In this document: piece by piece, positions 26,884-36,417 of the stretch | Position numbering within the stretch: the first letter of the stretch is position 1 | Layout of the letters: every line of letters begins with the position of its first letter | NCBI GenBank assembly: GCA_963724385.1 | Contig: CAVRUJ010000001.1 | Location: 2,666,001-2,730,000 of the forward strand | From: DASXQK01 sp963724385 | Lineage (GTDB): Bacteria; Pseudomonadota; Alphaproteobacteria; Dongiales; Dongiaceae | Length of the DNA stretch: 64,000 nucleotides | Direction of reading: 5' to 3' | Program-made: the position numbers and the translations under genes | Notes under the pieces: model-generated | Told to the model about the DNA's origin: nothing | The model's input: only the letters and a program-made list of their open reading frames with translations | The model's database searches: none

Positions 26884-27756
26884 ATGGCCACCGCTGCCCA
26901 TCTGGCGATTCAAGCAAAACGTCTGCCGCCGCATGCCTATTTCCTCGTCAGCGCCATGTTCCACTATCTCGGTCCGGCCTTCGCCGTGCTGCTCTTTGCC
27001 AGTCTGGCGCCCCTCGGCGTCGCCTGGCTCAGGATCGCCAGCGCCGCTCTCGTCTTCGCCCTCTGGCGCAAGCCCTGGCGCTACTACCTGACCGTGCCGC
27101 CGGCCGACCGGCGCAACATTGTCGCCCTTGGCGTCGTGCTGGCGGCGATGAACTGCTGCTTCTACGAAGCCATCGCCCGCCTGCCGCTCGCCACCGTGGG
27201 CGCGATAGAGTTCCTGGGCCCGATCCTCCTGGCGGCTCTCGGCCTCGGCAGCCGGCGCAATCTGGCGGCCCTGGTTGCCGCCGTCGCCGGGGTCTATCTG
27301 CTGACCAGGCTCAGCCTCGCCCATGAGCCGCTGGGCTATGCCTTCGCCTTCGCCAACTGCGGCCTGTTCCTGCTTTACATCGTGCTCGGCCATCGCATCG
27401 CCGAGGGCGGCGGGAGCAGCGGGATCGACCGCCTGGGCACGGCGATGCTGGTGGCATTGATGGCCGCGGCACCTATCGGTTTGCGCGACGCCCTTCCCGC
27501 ATTCGCAAGCCCGCTGCTGCTGGCCGCGGCCATCGGCGTCGGCATTTCCTCTTCCGTCATCCCCTATGTCTGCGACCAGCTCGCCATGGCGCGATTGCCG
27601 AGGGCGAGTTTCGCCCTGCTGCTTTCCCTCCTGCCGGCGACAGCGACAGCGATCGGCATCCTGGTGCTGGGTCAACTCCCCTCGCCGACCGAAGTGGCGG
27701 GCGTCGCATTCGTCATCGCCGGCGTGGCCCTCCATCGCCCTCGGCGCGAAGCTTAG
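26884..27756 (+). CDS. EamA-family (RhtA-like) metabolite exporter
   Basis: An integral membrane protein of about 290 residues with ten predicted helices in two EamA repeats. It shows YEAIARLPLATVGAIEFLGP in the first half and SSSVIPYVCDQLAMARLPRA in the second half, as in RhtA-type threonine/homoserine exporters. The ATG at 26884 gives a protein starting MATAAHLAIQAKRLPPHAYF; a GTG at 26869 would add five residues. Divergent pairing with an Lrp-type regulator supports amino-acid export. The substrate is not determined. Confidence 0.88.
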   Translation: MATAAHLAIQAKRLPPHAYFLVSAMFHYLGPAFAVLLFASLAPLGVAWLRIASAALVFALWRKPWRYYLTVPPADRRNIVALGVVLAAMNCCFYEAIARLPLATVGAIEFLGPILLAALGLGSRRNLAALVAAVAGVYLLTRLSLAHEPLGYAFAFANCGLFLLYIVLGHRIAEGGGSSGIDRLGTAMLVALMAAAPIGLRDALPAFASPLLLAAAIGVGISSSVIPYVCDQLAMARLPRASFALLLSLLPATATAIGILVLGQLPSPTEVAGVAFVIAGVALHRPRREA

Positions 27757-27905
27757 AGCGGCGCGCCCTCTATCTCCCTCATACTCTGTGCTATGTGTCT
27801 GGTGCGGGTCACTGGCGGGATCGCGACAGTTGCCGTCGCGCGAGCGCAAGACCTCGACCCGGACCAGAATATGTACAGACCCTTCGGCCAACAGGGAGCT
27901 CTTCG

Positions 27906-30338
27906 ATGAAGACGCATGCGCGGGTCGTGATCGTCGGCGGCGGGGTCGTCGGCGTCAGCATCCTCTACCACCTGGCGAAGAAGGGCTGGTCGGACGTGGT
28001 GCTGTGCGAAAAGATGGAGCTGACCCACGGCTCGACCTGGCACGCGGCGGGGCTGTTGCCGCTGTTCAACATGAGCTACACGGTCGGCCAGATTCACAAA
28101 TACTCGGTCGACCTATACAAGGGCCTGGAGGCCGAAACGGGCCAGGCGGTGGGCTTCCACCAGACCGGCAACCTGCGCCTTGCCACCAATCGCGACCGCA
28201 TGGACGAGTATCACAAGTATTGCGGCACGGCGAACACCATCGGCGTCCCCTTCCGCATCATCACGCCCAAGGAAGTGAAGGAGCTTTGGCCGCTCTGCAA
28301 CGTCGAGGGCATCATCGGCGCGCTTTACCATCCGCAGGATGGCCATGTGGCACCGGCCGACGTGACCATGGCGCTGGCCAAGGGCGCACGTAGCGGCGGG
28401 GCCGAGATCTACCGCCAGACCAAGGTGACCGGCATCGAGCGGCGGACGAACGGCGAATGGCTGGTGAAGACCGACAAGGGCGACATCGCCTGCGAGCATG
28501 TGGTGACGGCGAGCGGCAGCTGGGCGCGCCAGGTCGGCAGGATGGTCGGCCTCGACCTGCCGGTCATCGCGGTCGAGCATCAGTATCTCGTCACCGAGGA
28601 AATCCCCGAGCTGGCCGAGCGGAAGAAGCGGGGCTTGCCGGAGCTGGCCGTCTTGCGCGAAAGCGACCAGTCCTACTACATGCGCGAGGAGCGCCAGGGC
28701 CTGATCCTAGGGCCCTACGAAAAGGGCGCCCCGGCCTGGGCGGTGGACGGCGTGCCCGACGCCTTCGGGCAGGAACTGCTGGCCCCCGACTACGACCGGC
28801 TCGAGCCGCACATCAATGCCGCCATCAGGCGCGTCCCCGTGTTCGGCAAGGCCGGCATCAAGGACTGCATCAACGGCCCCATCCCTTACACCCCCGACGG
28901 CAGCCCCCTCATCGGACCGGCCTGGGGCCTGAAGAACTTCTGGCTCTGCGAAGGGCATAGCTTCGGCATCACGGCGGCCGGCGGATCGGGCTGGCAGCTT
29001 GCCGAATGGATGGTGGAGGGGGAGCCCGGCATCGACATGTGGGACGTCGACGCACGGCGTTTCGGCGACTACGCCAACAAGCGCTACACCAAGATCAAGA
29101 ACGAGGAGTGCTACGAGCACGTCTTCATCCTGCACTACCCGCTGGAGGAGCGCCCGGCCGCCAGGCCCGTCAAGACCGCCCCCTGCTATCTCCGCCAGAA
29201 GGAGCTGGGCGCCGTGTTCGGCCAGAAGTTCGGCTGGGAGCGGGCCAACTGGTTCGCGCCCAAGGGCGTGGAGCCCAAGGACAAATACAGCTTCCGGCGC
29301 ACCAACTTCTTCGAGCCCGTGCGCGAGGAGGTGAAGGCGGTGCGCGAGCGGGCCGGCCTCCTGGACCTGACCGGCTTTTCCAAGTTCGAGGTCTCGGGCC
29401 CCGGGGCGGAGGCCTATCTCGACCGGCTGGTGGCCAACCGCCTGCCCAAGAAGATCGGCCGCATCCAGCTCTGCCATGTCTGCACGCCCAAGGGCGGGGT
29501 CGCCTCAGAATGGACGATCACGCGGCTCGGCGAACAGTCCTTCTACGTCATCAGCGCCGCGGCGGCCGAACGCCACGACTTCGATATCCTGGCCAAGAAC
29601 CTGCCGGCTGACGGATCGGTCGCGCTCCGCGACGTGACCTTGGACCGCGGCGTCCTGGTGGTGGCCGGCCCTCGTTCGCGCGAGGTCCTGCAGAAGCTGA
29701 CCGACGCCGATCTTTCCAACGCCGCCTTCCCCTGGCTCTCGGCCCAGGAGATCACGGTCGGCGTGGCGCCCGTCCGCGCACTACGGGTCAACTTCGTCGG
29801 CGAGCTCGGCTGGGAGCTGCATCACCCGCTCGCCTACCAGCTCCATCTCTGGGATTCGATCATGGCGGCGGGCAAGGAGTTCGATATCCGCCCCTTCGGC
29901 ATCCGGGCCATGGATTCCCTCCGGGTCGAAAAGAGCTATCGCTACTGGCGCGTCGACCTTTCGACCGAGTATTCGCCGCTGGAATCCGGCATGGGCCGCT
30001 TCGTCCAGCTGAACAAGGGCGAGTTCATCGGCCGCGAGGCTTTGCTGCGCCAGCAGCAGAAGGGCCTGCCCTACAACTTCGTCACCCTCGCGGTTCAGGT
30101 CAAAGATAGCGACCCCTGGGGCAACGAGCCCATCTATGTCGGCGACAAGATGGTCGGCCGCGCCACCTCGGGTGCCTATGGCTACACTCTCGGCAAGAGC
30201 CTCGCCGTCGGCTATGTGCGTCCCGACTACGCCAAGCCGGGCACCAAGCTGGAGATGATCCTTCTGGGCGAGCGTTATCCCGCCGAAGTGGTGGCAGAAT
30301 CGCCCTGGGATCCGGAGAACGCCAGATTGAGGGCCTGA
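27906..30338 (+). CDS. Dimethylglycine dehydrogenase-type FAD/folate enzyme (DAO plus GcvT domains)
   Basis: An 810-residue protein like eukaryotic dimethylglycine/sarcosine dehydrogenase. The N-terminal DAO domain has VVIVGGGVVGVSILYHLAKK and GSTWHAAGLLP; His46 in that motif matches the covalent FAD-binding histidine of DMGDH. A linker domain (about 375-430) is followed by a GcvT aminomethyltransferase half (FFEPVREEVKAVRERAGLLD, ... GIRAMDSLRVEKSYRYW). It would oxidise N-methylated glycine and hand the one-carbon unit to tetrahydrofolate. Dimethylglycine is the best guess from the Bmt and sox neighbours; related enzymes act on other methylated amines. The ATG at 27906 has AGGGAG upstream. 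Confidence 0.9.
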   Translation: MKTHARVVIVGGGVVGVSILYHLAKKGWSDVVLCEKMELTHGSTWHAAGLLPLFNMSYTVGQIHKYSVDLYKGLEAETGQAVGFHQTGNLRLATNRDRMDEYHKYCGTANTIGVPFRIITPKEVKELWPLCNVEGIIGALYHPQDGHVAPADVTMALAKGARSGGAEIYRQTKVTGIERRTNGEWLVKTDKGDIACEHVVTASGSWARQVGRMVGLDLPVIAVEHQYLVTEEIPELAERKKRGLPELAVLRESDQSYYMREERQGLILGPYEKGAPAWAVDGVPDAFGQELLAPDYDRLEPHINAAIRRVPVFGKAGIKDCINGPIPYTPDGSPLIGPAWGLKNFWLCEGHSFGITAAGGSGWQLAEWMVEGEPGIDMWDVDARRFGDYANKRYTKIKNEECYEHVFILHYPLEERPAARPVKTAPCYLRQKELGAVFGQKFGWERANWFAPKGVEPKDKYSFRRTNFFEPVREEVKAVRERAGLLDLTGFSKFEVSGPGAEAYLDRLVANRLPKKIGRIQLCHVCTPKGGVASEWTITRLGEQSFYVISAAAAERHDFDILAKNLPADGSVALRDVTLDRGVLVVAGPRSREVLQKLTDADLSNAAFPWLSAQEITVGVAPVRALRVNFVGELGWELHHPLAYQLHLWDSIMAAGKEFDIRPFGIRAMDSLRVEKSYRYWRVDLSTEYSPLESGMGRFVQLNKGEFIGREALLRQQQKGLPYNFVTLAVQVKDSDPWGNEPIYVGDKMVGRATSGAYGYTLGKSLAVGYVRPDYAKPGTKLEMILLGERYPAEVVAESPWDPENARLRA

Positions 30339-30347
30339 CCCTTCTCC

Positions 30348-30364
30348 TCCCCCTGTGCCGGGGA
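30348..30364. terminator. Weak convergent hairpin after the dehydrogenase gene
   Basis: TCCCC and GGGGA pair around a 7-nt loop (30348-30352 with 30360-30364) in the 54-bp gap between two convergent genes. The stem is short and no T-run follows, so terminator function is only a guess. Confidence 0.25.
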
Positions 30365-30392
30365 AGGGATCAAGGGCACAGCCTCCCGGCGC

Positions 30393-32030
30393 CTACCCTT
30401 CGAACTCCTGCGCGCGATGGACTTCCTTGCCGCCAAGCAGCGTCAGCAGCACCTCGGTGCCGCCGATCTCGTAGGGGCTGATGGCGAAGATGTCGCGGTC
30501 GAGCACGATGAGATCGGCGAACTTGCCGGGGGTCAGCGAGCCCGTTTCCTCCGCACGCCAGGCGGCGGCGGCCGCGTTCACGGTGTAGCCGCGCACCACG
30601 TCGGCGACACTGAGGCGCTCGTCCGGCACGAAGATCGGATAGTCCGCGCTCGCGCCCACCGGCTGGCGGGTGACGGCCACCTGCATGATGGCAAAGGGAT
30701 TGAGGGTCGATACGCCCCAGTCGCTGCTGACGGCGTAAGGCGCGCCCGAGTCGATCACCGAGCGCCAGGGATACATCCAGCGCCCGCGTTCGGCGCCTAC
30801 CATCGGCAAGGCTACGTCGGTGACCGAGGGCTCGTGGCGGGCCCAGAGCGGTTGCATGTTGGTGACCACGCCGAGCGGCCGCAGGCGCGGGATGTCGGCC
30901 GGATCGATCATCTGCACATGGGCCAGCTGGTGCAGGGCGGGCCAGGCCCCGTTCGCATGCCGCGCCGCCTCGATGCAATCGAGCGCGATGCGCGTCGCGC
31001 CGTCGCCGATGACATGGACGTGGAGCTGGAACCGCGCCGCGTCGAAGGCGGTGAAGAGCTCGCCGAGCTGGTCGGGATCGAACATCAGTGCGGCGTTGCC
31101 GCCGGCGGCATCGCTGTAGTCGGCCAGCATGACGGCGGTGCGGTTCTCCAGCACGCCGTCGAGGAAGAACTTGGCCGAATGCACCGAGGCCAACACACCG
31201 CTGGATTCCCGGCGCAGGGTCTGCAGGCGGTCCAGCGCCTCTCCCGTTTTTTCGTGGGGAAAGACCTTGGCCGTGGCGCGGATGCGCATCCTCAGCTCTC
31301 CGGCCCGATCGAGCTTGCCATAGACGCGCATATGCCGCTCGCCGACCAGCGCGTCCAGCACGCCGGTGATGCCGTGCCGGTTGCAGAGATCTTGGGCATA
31401 GCGAACGCCGCTTGCATAGTTCTCGTCGGTCAGAGCCGGCAGGCGTTGCCGCACCCAGCCGACCGCGTCTTCGTAGGCCATGCCAGTGGGCTGTCCCGCC
31501 TCGTCGCGCACGAAATGGCCGTTGGGCGGGTCGGCCACCGCCTTGTCGAGCCCGATCGCCGCACAGCCTTTGCTGTTGAGCACGGCGTTGTGCCCATCGG
31601 AGCCGAAGAGGAAGACCGGCCTGTCCGGAACTGCTGCGTCTAATGCGGCGCGGTCGAGATTTTGCGCGCCGAAGATGCCGGTATACCAACCGACCCCTCG
31701 CACCCAAGCCTCATCGAGATGCCGGTGAGCGAAGTCGCCAAGTAGCTTCTGCAACTCGGCCACCGTCTTGGCCCCGGCGAGATCGACGCTGGTGGCGAAG
31801 CCCGTGCCGCTATCCTGGACGTGGATATGGGTGTCCTGGAACCCCGGCAGGACCAGCCGCCCGCCGGCATCGATGATTCTGGCTCGCCCAGTGGCCAGTG
31901 CGCGGATTTCCCGATCATCGCCGAGAGCGACGATGCGGCCATCGCCCACGGCCATCGCAGTGGCCCGCGGCATCAGCGGGTCCATGCTCCGGATGTCGGC
32001 GTTCAATAGGACGAGATCGACTGTGCTCAA
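30393..32030 (-). CDS. YtcJ-like amidohydrolase
   Basis: A 545-residue metal-dependent amidohydrolase of the YtcJ group. It shows the N-terminal beta-strand VDLVLLNADIRSMDP, the metal site LPGFQDTHIHVQDSG (HxH), GDGATRIALDCIEA, LAHVQMIDPADIPR and the end SPYEIGGTEVLLTLLGGKEV. Family members hydrolyse N-substituted amides or formamides; the substrate is unknown. The start is a TTG at 32030, supported by GAGGA six bases upstream and by the typical N-terminal strand. It lies downstream of the polyamine-type binding-protein gene on the same strand, so an amide or modified amine imported by that ABC system is a possible substrate. Confidence 0.85.
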   Translation of the reverse strand: MSTVDLVLLNADIRSMDPLMPRATAMAVGDGRIVALGDDREIRALATGRARIIDAGGRLVLPGFQDTHIHVQDSGTGFATSVDLAGAKTVAELQKLLGDFAHRHLDEAWVRGVGWYTGIFGAQNLDRAALDAAVPDRPVFLFGSDGHNAVLNSKGCAAIGLDKAVADPPNGHFVRDEAGQPTGMAYEDAVGWVRQRLPALTDENYASGVRYAQDLCNRHGITGVLDALVGERHMRVYGKLDRAGELRMRIRATAKVFPHEKTGEALDRLQTLRRESSGVLASVHSAKFFLDGVLENRTAVMLADYSDAAGGNAALMFDPDQLGELFTAFDAARFQLHVHVIGDGATRIALDCIEAARHANGAWPALHQLAHVQMIDPADIPRLRPLGVVTNMQPLWARHEPSVTDVALPMVGAERGRWMYPWRSVIDSGAPYAVSSDWGVSTLNPFAIMQVAVTRQPVGASADYPIFVPDERLSVADVVRGYTVNAAAAAWRAEETGSLTPGKFADLIVLDRDIFAISPYEIGGTEVLLTLLGGKEVHRAQEFEG

Positions 32031-32091
32031 GGCTTTCCTCGCTTCCCGGGCCGCAGCTTGTCACCCCGCTCTGGCAGGGGCACCAAACGCA

Positions 32092-32133
32092 ACCGCCGGA
32101 GACGACGCCTCATGGGGCGCCATCCCCGGCGGT
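32092..32133 (-). terminator. Stem-loop between amidohydrolase and binding-protein genes
   Basis: ACCGCCGG (32092-32099) and CCGGCGGT (32126-32133) are perfect inverted repeats enclosing GGGG/CCCC pairing. The structure lies just after the stop of the periplasmic binding protein on its strand. There is no T-run, so it may be a partial terminator or an mRNA-protecting stem that keeps binding-protein transcript levels above those of the downstream amidohydrolase. Confidence 0.35.
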
Positions 32134-32158
32134 CGATGTTGCGTGAAAGGCCGGCGCG

Positions 32159-33274
32159 CTACTTCAGCGCCTTCACCTCTTCCCACAGCTTGACGTACTT
32201 CGCCTGACGCTTGCTCTCGACGGCAGCGAGGAAGATGCCTTCCTGGAGGTGCTTCACCGGATCGGCGATGCCGAGATCCGCAATCGCCTTCGGATCGGCG
32301 ATCTGGAAGGCCTTCATGTTGCTGTGGCCATAGCCGTCTTCCTCGATCAGGTTCTTGCCGGTCTCGGGCGATAGCCAGGCATCGACGAAATCGTAGGCCG
32401 TGGCCTCGTCGGCCTTGCCGGTGTTGAGCAAGGTCATGCCGCAGAGCCAGGTGAAGACGCCTTCCTTGGCATCGGCGTACTTCACGGGAATGTTCTTGGC
32501 CTTCAGGTTCTTCACGGTGACGTTCCAGGCGTAGCCGGCAACGACCTCGCCCGAGGCCAGCGCCTGGTCGAGCTCGGTATTGTCCTTCCACAGGAAGCGG
32601 GAGTTCTTCACCACCTTTTCCATGAAGGGCCGCGTCGCCGCCAGCTCCTCGTCGGTCATCTGGAAGATTTCCTTCGGCGAATAGCCCAGCATCAGGCCGC
32701 CGATCTCGGCCACCACCTCGTTATCGAGCATGGCAACACGTCCGGCGTACTTGTCGTCGGCGAAGATGCCCCAGGACTCGTGCTTCTGATAGTCGGCGTC
32801 TACCAGGTCGGGGCGATAGGCGATGCCGGAATTGCCCCAGTCGGCCGGTGCCATGACCGTCTCGCCGTTGAGGACGACGCCCTGGACCTGCTTCAGGGTC
32901 GGGAAGATGTCGGGCCAATTCGACAGCTTCGAGGTGTCGATCGGCTTGTAGATCTTGGCCTCGACGAAGGGCCCGACGGAATAGGTGCAAGGATGCATGA
33001 TGTCGGCATCGTATCCGGCGCGCACCTTCTGCAGCGCCTCGGTCTCGTCGGCGAAGATCGAGAAATTCGGGACCTTGCCGTGCTTGGCGACATAGGACTT
33101 GAAGAAGTCCGCCTTGTCGTAGCCGCTCCATTCCATGCAGGTCAGCACGAAATCCGCCCTCGCTCGCAGAGGCATCGCGGCCATGCCGACGCCGAAGGCG
33201 GCAGCAGCCTTGAGCGCCGTGCGTCGCGAGATCTTGCCTTGCGACAGGCGATCGATGAATTTCACCCGGTTCAT
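32159..33274 (-). CDS. Periplasmic substrate-binding protein of a polyamine-type ABC transporter
   Basis: A 371-residue PotD/family 1 extracellular solute-binding protein. A Tat-like signal (ISRRTALKAAAAFGVGMAAM) is followed by FVLTCMEWSGYDKADFFKSY and, near the centre, GVVLNGETVMAPADWGNSGI; the family fold is clear. Such proteins bind spermidine, putrescine or other amines and pass them to the membrane complex. It is divergent from the permease and ATPase genes starting at 33520, and the 245-bp gap must hold both promoters. The ATG at 33274 was chosen because it places the twin-arginine motif near the N-terminus. Confidence 0.9.
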   Translation of the reverse strand: MNRVKFIDRLSQGKISRRTALKAAAAFGVGMAAMPLRARADFVLTCMEWSGYDKADFFKSYVAKHGKVPNFSIFADETEALQKVRAGYDADIMHPCTYSVGPFVEAKIYKPIDTSKLSNWPDIFPTLKQVQGVVLNGETVMAPADWGNSGIAYRPDLVDADYQKHESWGIFADDKYAGRVAMLDNEVVAEIGGLMLGYSPKEIFQMTDEELAATRPFMEKVVKNSRFLWKDNTELDQALASGEVVAGYAWNVTVKNLKAKNIPVKYADAKEGVFTWLCGMTLLNTGKADEATAYDFVDAWLSPETGKNLIEEDGYGHSNMKAFQIADPKAIADLGIADPVKHLQEGIFLAAVESKRQAKYVKLWEEVKALK

Positions 33275-33519
33275 GTAGCCCCCCATCCTTTGCTTGCAGC
33301 CCATCATGGGCCGCCCATTGTTGTCCGCTAAGTTTGCCACGTTCCAGTCCGGGACTGTCAATGATGTTCGCGAAATGTCTCGGCACGGAGCATCACGCCG
33401 GCCGACGCTGGTTGACAGAGCCCCCCGGCCTTGGGCGTAATCCAGGATAACGGCCCGAGCGCTCCAGGCAGGGGGCGGGTAACGGGCGGATGGAACAGGG
33501 AACTTCCGGTGCATAGCGC

Positions 33520-34497
33520 ATGAGCGGAGCGGAGAGCGTCCAGCCGATGCTGGCGCCGGCGTTGGTGCGAGCGAGGGGCAGCCTGCTGCGGCGCTATGAA
33601 TGGCTGCGCGGCTATCTCCTGATGTCGCCCACCATCCTGCTGATGGCGACCCTGCTCATCGTGCCCATCGTCGCCCTCGTCCTGCTGAGCTTCTGGACCC
33701 AGGACCTCTACAGCATCGACACCACCTTCACCCTCGACAACTACCGGGAGCTGACCGAGCCCTCGAAGACCATCACCTACTGGTGGGGAATCCCCTTCCC
33801 GCTGCTCGATCCCGTCTATGCGATCCTGCTGGTCAAGTCGATCTTCCTCTCCTTCATGGCCACGGCCGGCGTCGTGCTGACCGCCTATCCCATGGCCTAT
33901 TTCCTCGCCTTCCGGGTGACCAGGCACAAGATCCTTTGGTTGATCCTGATCACCATCCCGTTCTGGACCAGCTACCTGCTCCGGGTCTTCGCCTGGAAGA
34001 TCGTGCTCGGCTACAACGGCGTCATCAATTCCGGGCTCATCAGCCTCGGCATCATCCACAAGCCGCTGGAATTCCTGCTTTACAGCCCGTTCGCCGTGGT
34101 CATCACGTTGGCCCATGCCTGGGCCGCTTTTGCGATTCTGCCGATCTATGTCTCGCTCGAGAAGATCGACCGCTCGCTGCTCGAGGCCGCCACGGACCTC
34201 GGCTACAGGCCCATGGCCCGCTTCTGGCATGTGACCCTGCCGCTCTCGGCGCCCGGCACCATCGCGACGGCCCTTCTGGTCTTCATTCCGACCGTAGGCG
34301 ACTACGTCACGCCGTCCCTGGTCGGCGGGTCGGGCGGCAGCATGGTGGGCAACGCGATCCAGGTCCTGTTCGGCCGGGCCAACGACGCGCCGCTGGGTTC
34401 GGCTCTCTCGCTGGTGATGATGCTGGTCGTGACCTGCATCGTGCTGATCTTCCTCCAGCTGGTCGGCTACCGGCGCATGCGCCGCTGGAACAAGTGA
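33520..34497 (+). CDS. ABC transporter permease, PotB-like
   Basis: A 325-residue inner-membrane permease with six helices. The cytoplasmic coupling motif reads EAATDLGYRPMARFWHVTLP followed by LSAPGT, the EAA loop of binding-protein-dependent transporters. It begins SGAESVQPM and has a basic stretch (RYEWLR) before the first helix. It pairs with the next gene as the permease dimer. It starts the potBCA-like unit; the stop is 5 bp before the next ATG. Its ribosome-binding site is poor, and an in-frame ATG nine codons later is an alternative. Confidence 0.92.
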   Translation: MSGAESVQPMLAPALVRARGSLLRRYEWLRGYLLMSPTILLMATLLIVPIVALVLLSFWTQDLYSIDTTFTLDNYRELTEPSKTITYWWGIPFPLLDPVYAILLVKSIFLSFMATAGVVLTAYPMAYFLAFRVTRHKILWLILITIPFWTSYLLRVFAWKIVLGYNGVINSGLISLGIIHKPLEFLLYSPFAVVITLAHAWAAFAILPIYVSLEKIDRSLLEAATDLGYRPMARFWHVTLPLSAPGTIATALLVFIPTVGDYVTPSLVGGSGGSMVGNAIQVLFGRANDAPLGSALSLVMMLVVTCIVLIFLQLVGYRRMRRWNK

Positions 34498-34502
34498 CCG
34501 CC

Positions 34503-35306
34503 ATGCGCCATCGCATCGATGCCCTCACAATCTACGGGATCCTGTTCATCGGCTTCCTTTACGGGCCTGTGCTGCTGCTGCCCCTGTTCTCGTTCAACGA
34601 CAATATCTACACGATCTTCCCGTTGAAGGGCTTCACCCTCCAGGCCTATCGCGACCTGGTCGCGAGCGATTCCCTGCTCCGTGCGCTGCGCAACAGCGTC
34701 ATTGTCGCCAGCTCGGTCTCCTTCGTCAGCACCGTGTTCGGCATGCTGGGCGCCATGGCCGCGACGCGCTATCGCCTGCCGGGCAAGGGGCCTGTGATGG
34801 GCGTGATCATGTTGCCGCTGGTAGTGCCCAGCATCATTCTCGCCGTAGCGCTCCTCATCATCGTCCGCCAGGCCTTCGACCTGCCCCTTACGCTTTGGAC
34901 CGTCGGTGCGGGCCATGTGCTGCTGTGCGTGCCCTTCTCCATGCTGGTGCTGATGTCGCGGCTGGAAGGCTTCGACAAGGACCTGGAAGAAGCCGCGAAC
35001 GACCTCGGCGAGAACGGCTGGATGACCTTCTGGCGCGTCACCTTTCCCCTCGCGCTGCCCGGCATCGTCTCCAGCCTGCTCATGGCTTTCACCGTTTCCT
35101 TCGACGAGTATGTGATCGCCTTCTTCCTCAGCGGCATCAACCAGACCCTTCCCATCTTCCTCTATAGCCAGCTGCGCTTTCCCGACCGTCTGCCCATGAC
35201 TTTGGCGCTCGGCAGCACCATCCTGGTCACCTCGACCGTCATCGTCGTCGCCGCCGAATTGCTCCGCCGGCGGGGCGTGAAGGCCATTCGGCCCGCGGGC
35301 CTCTGA
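34503..35306 (+). CDS. ABC transporter permease, PotC-like
   Basis: The 267-residue second permease, six helices, with the EAA loop EEAANDLGENGWMTFWRVTF and then PLALPGIVSSLLMAF. PotC-type proteins end after a final helix with a short basic tail, as here (LRRRGVKAIRPAGL). The ATG at 34503 begins MRHRIDALTIYGILFIGFLY; the frame is open upstream inside the previous gene without family sequence. The intergenic gap to the ATPase gene is 6 bp. Confidence 0.93.
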   Translation: MRHRIDALTIYGILFIGFLYGPVLLLPLFSFNDNIYTIFPLKGFTLQAYRDLVASDSLLRALRNSVIVASSVSFVSTVFGMLGAMAATRYRLPGKGPVMGVIMLPLVVPSIILAVALLIIVRQAFDLPLTLWTVGAGHVLLCVPFSMLVLMSRLEGFDKDLEEAANDLGENGWMTFWRVTFPLALPGIVSSLLMAFTVSFDEYVIAFFLSGINQTLPIFLYSQLRFPDRLPMTLALGSTILVTSTVIVVAAELLRRRGVKAIRPAGL

Positions 35307-35312
35307 GAAACC

Positions 35313-36413
35313 ATGACCCAGCAAGACAGCATCATTTCCCTGATCAACGTCTCCAAGCATTTCGGCGCCGTGCGTGCCGTCGACGATGTCAGTTTCGAGA
35401 TCAGACGGGGTGAGTTCTTCTCGCTCCTCGGCCCCTCGGGCTGCGGCAAGACCACGCTCCTGCGCATGCTGGCGGGATTCGAGCTGCCTACGTCCGGGGA
35501 GATCTTCATCGACGGCCAGCCCATGTCGCCGGTGCCCGCCTATGCCCGGCCCACCAATATGGTGTTCCAGAACTACGCGATCTTCCCCCACCTCAATGTG
35601 CGGGAGAACATCGCCTTCGGCCTGCGCAAGAAGCGGCTGTCCAAGGCCGAGATCGCCCGCACCGTCGAGGAGGCCCTCGCCCTCATCAAGATGCCGGGCT
35701 ACGGCGAGCGCGCGAGCCATCAGCTCTCGGGGGGTCAGCGCCAGCGCGTGGCGCTCGCCCGCGCCCTGGTCTGCCGGCCGAAAGTGCTGCTGCTGGACGA
35801 GCCGCTCGGCGCCCTCGACAAGAAGCTGCGCGAGGAGATGCAGATCGAGCTTCGCCAGATCCAGCGCAGCGTCGGCGTCACCTTCGTCTTCGTCACCCAT
35901 GACCAGGAAGAGGCGCTTGCGCTGTCCGACCGTGTCGCCGTCATGTCCCGGGGCAAAGCGCTCCAGATCGACAACGCCACCCGGCTCTATGAGGCGCCGA
36001 GCTGCCGCGAGGTGGCGGAATTCATCGGCAGCATGAATTTCCTGCCCGGCATCGTGGGCGAGACCACGAACGGGACGACCCGCATCGACGCCGGACGCCT
36101 CGGCCGCTTCGACATCGCGCCGGCCGAGAACCCGCCCGCCGCCGGCACCAAGGTCTCGGTCGCCCTCAGGCCCGAGAAGCTGCACTTGCACCGCAGCGCG
36201 CCCCAGGGCACCGACAACGCGATTGCCGGGCACCTCAGCGCCAAGGCCTATTTCGGCGACCGAAGCCACTATTTCGTCCAGGTCGAAGGCCTCGACAAGC
36301 TCATCGCCGTCGCCCGCCAGAACGTCGACCGGAACCTGGCCGAATCCGACGCCATCGGCGAGGCGGTCTGGGTAAGCTGGAAGCCCGAGGCCGCCGCTCT
36401 GCTGACGGAGTGA
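35313..36413 (+). CDS. ABC transporter ATP-binding protein, PotA-like
   Basis: A 366-residue ATPase powering the PotBC-like permease. Walker A is GPSGCGKTTLLRML, the signature is LSGGQRQRVALARAL, Walker B is VLLLDEPLGALD, and the H-loop follows as VFVTHDQEEAL. A C-terminal TOBE domain (about residues 285-350) is typical for polyamine, iron and sugar importers. Length and order match potBCA. The stop lies 4 bp from the convergent small membrane-anchored protein gene. Confidence 0.95.
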   Translation: MTQQDSIISLINVSKHFGAVRAVDDVSFEIRRGEFFSLLGPSGCGKTTLLRMLAGFELPTSGEIFIDGQPMSPVPAYARPTNMVFQNYAIFPHLNVRENIAFGLRKKRLSKAEIARTVEEALALIKMPGYGERASHQLSGGQRQRVALARALVCRPKVLLLDEPLGALDKKLREEMQIELRQIQRSVGVTFVFVTHDQEEALALSDRVAVMSRGKALQIDNATRLYEAPSCREVAEFIGSMNFLPGIVGETTNGTTRIDAGRLGRFDIAPAENPPAAGTKVSVALRPEKLHLHRSAPQGTDNAIAGHLSAKAYFGDRSHYFVQVEGLDKLIAVARQNVDRNLAESDAIGEAVWVSWKPEAAALLTE

Positions 36414-36417
36414 TTTG

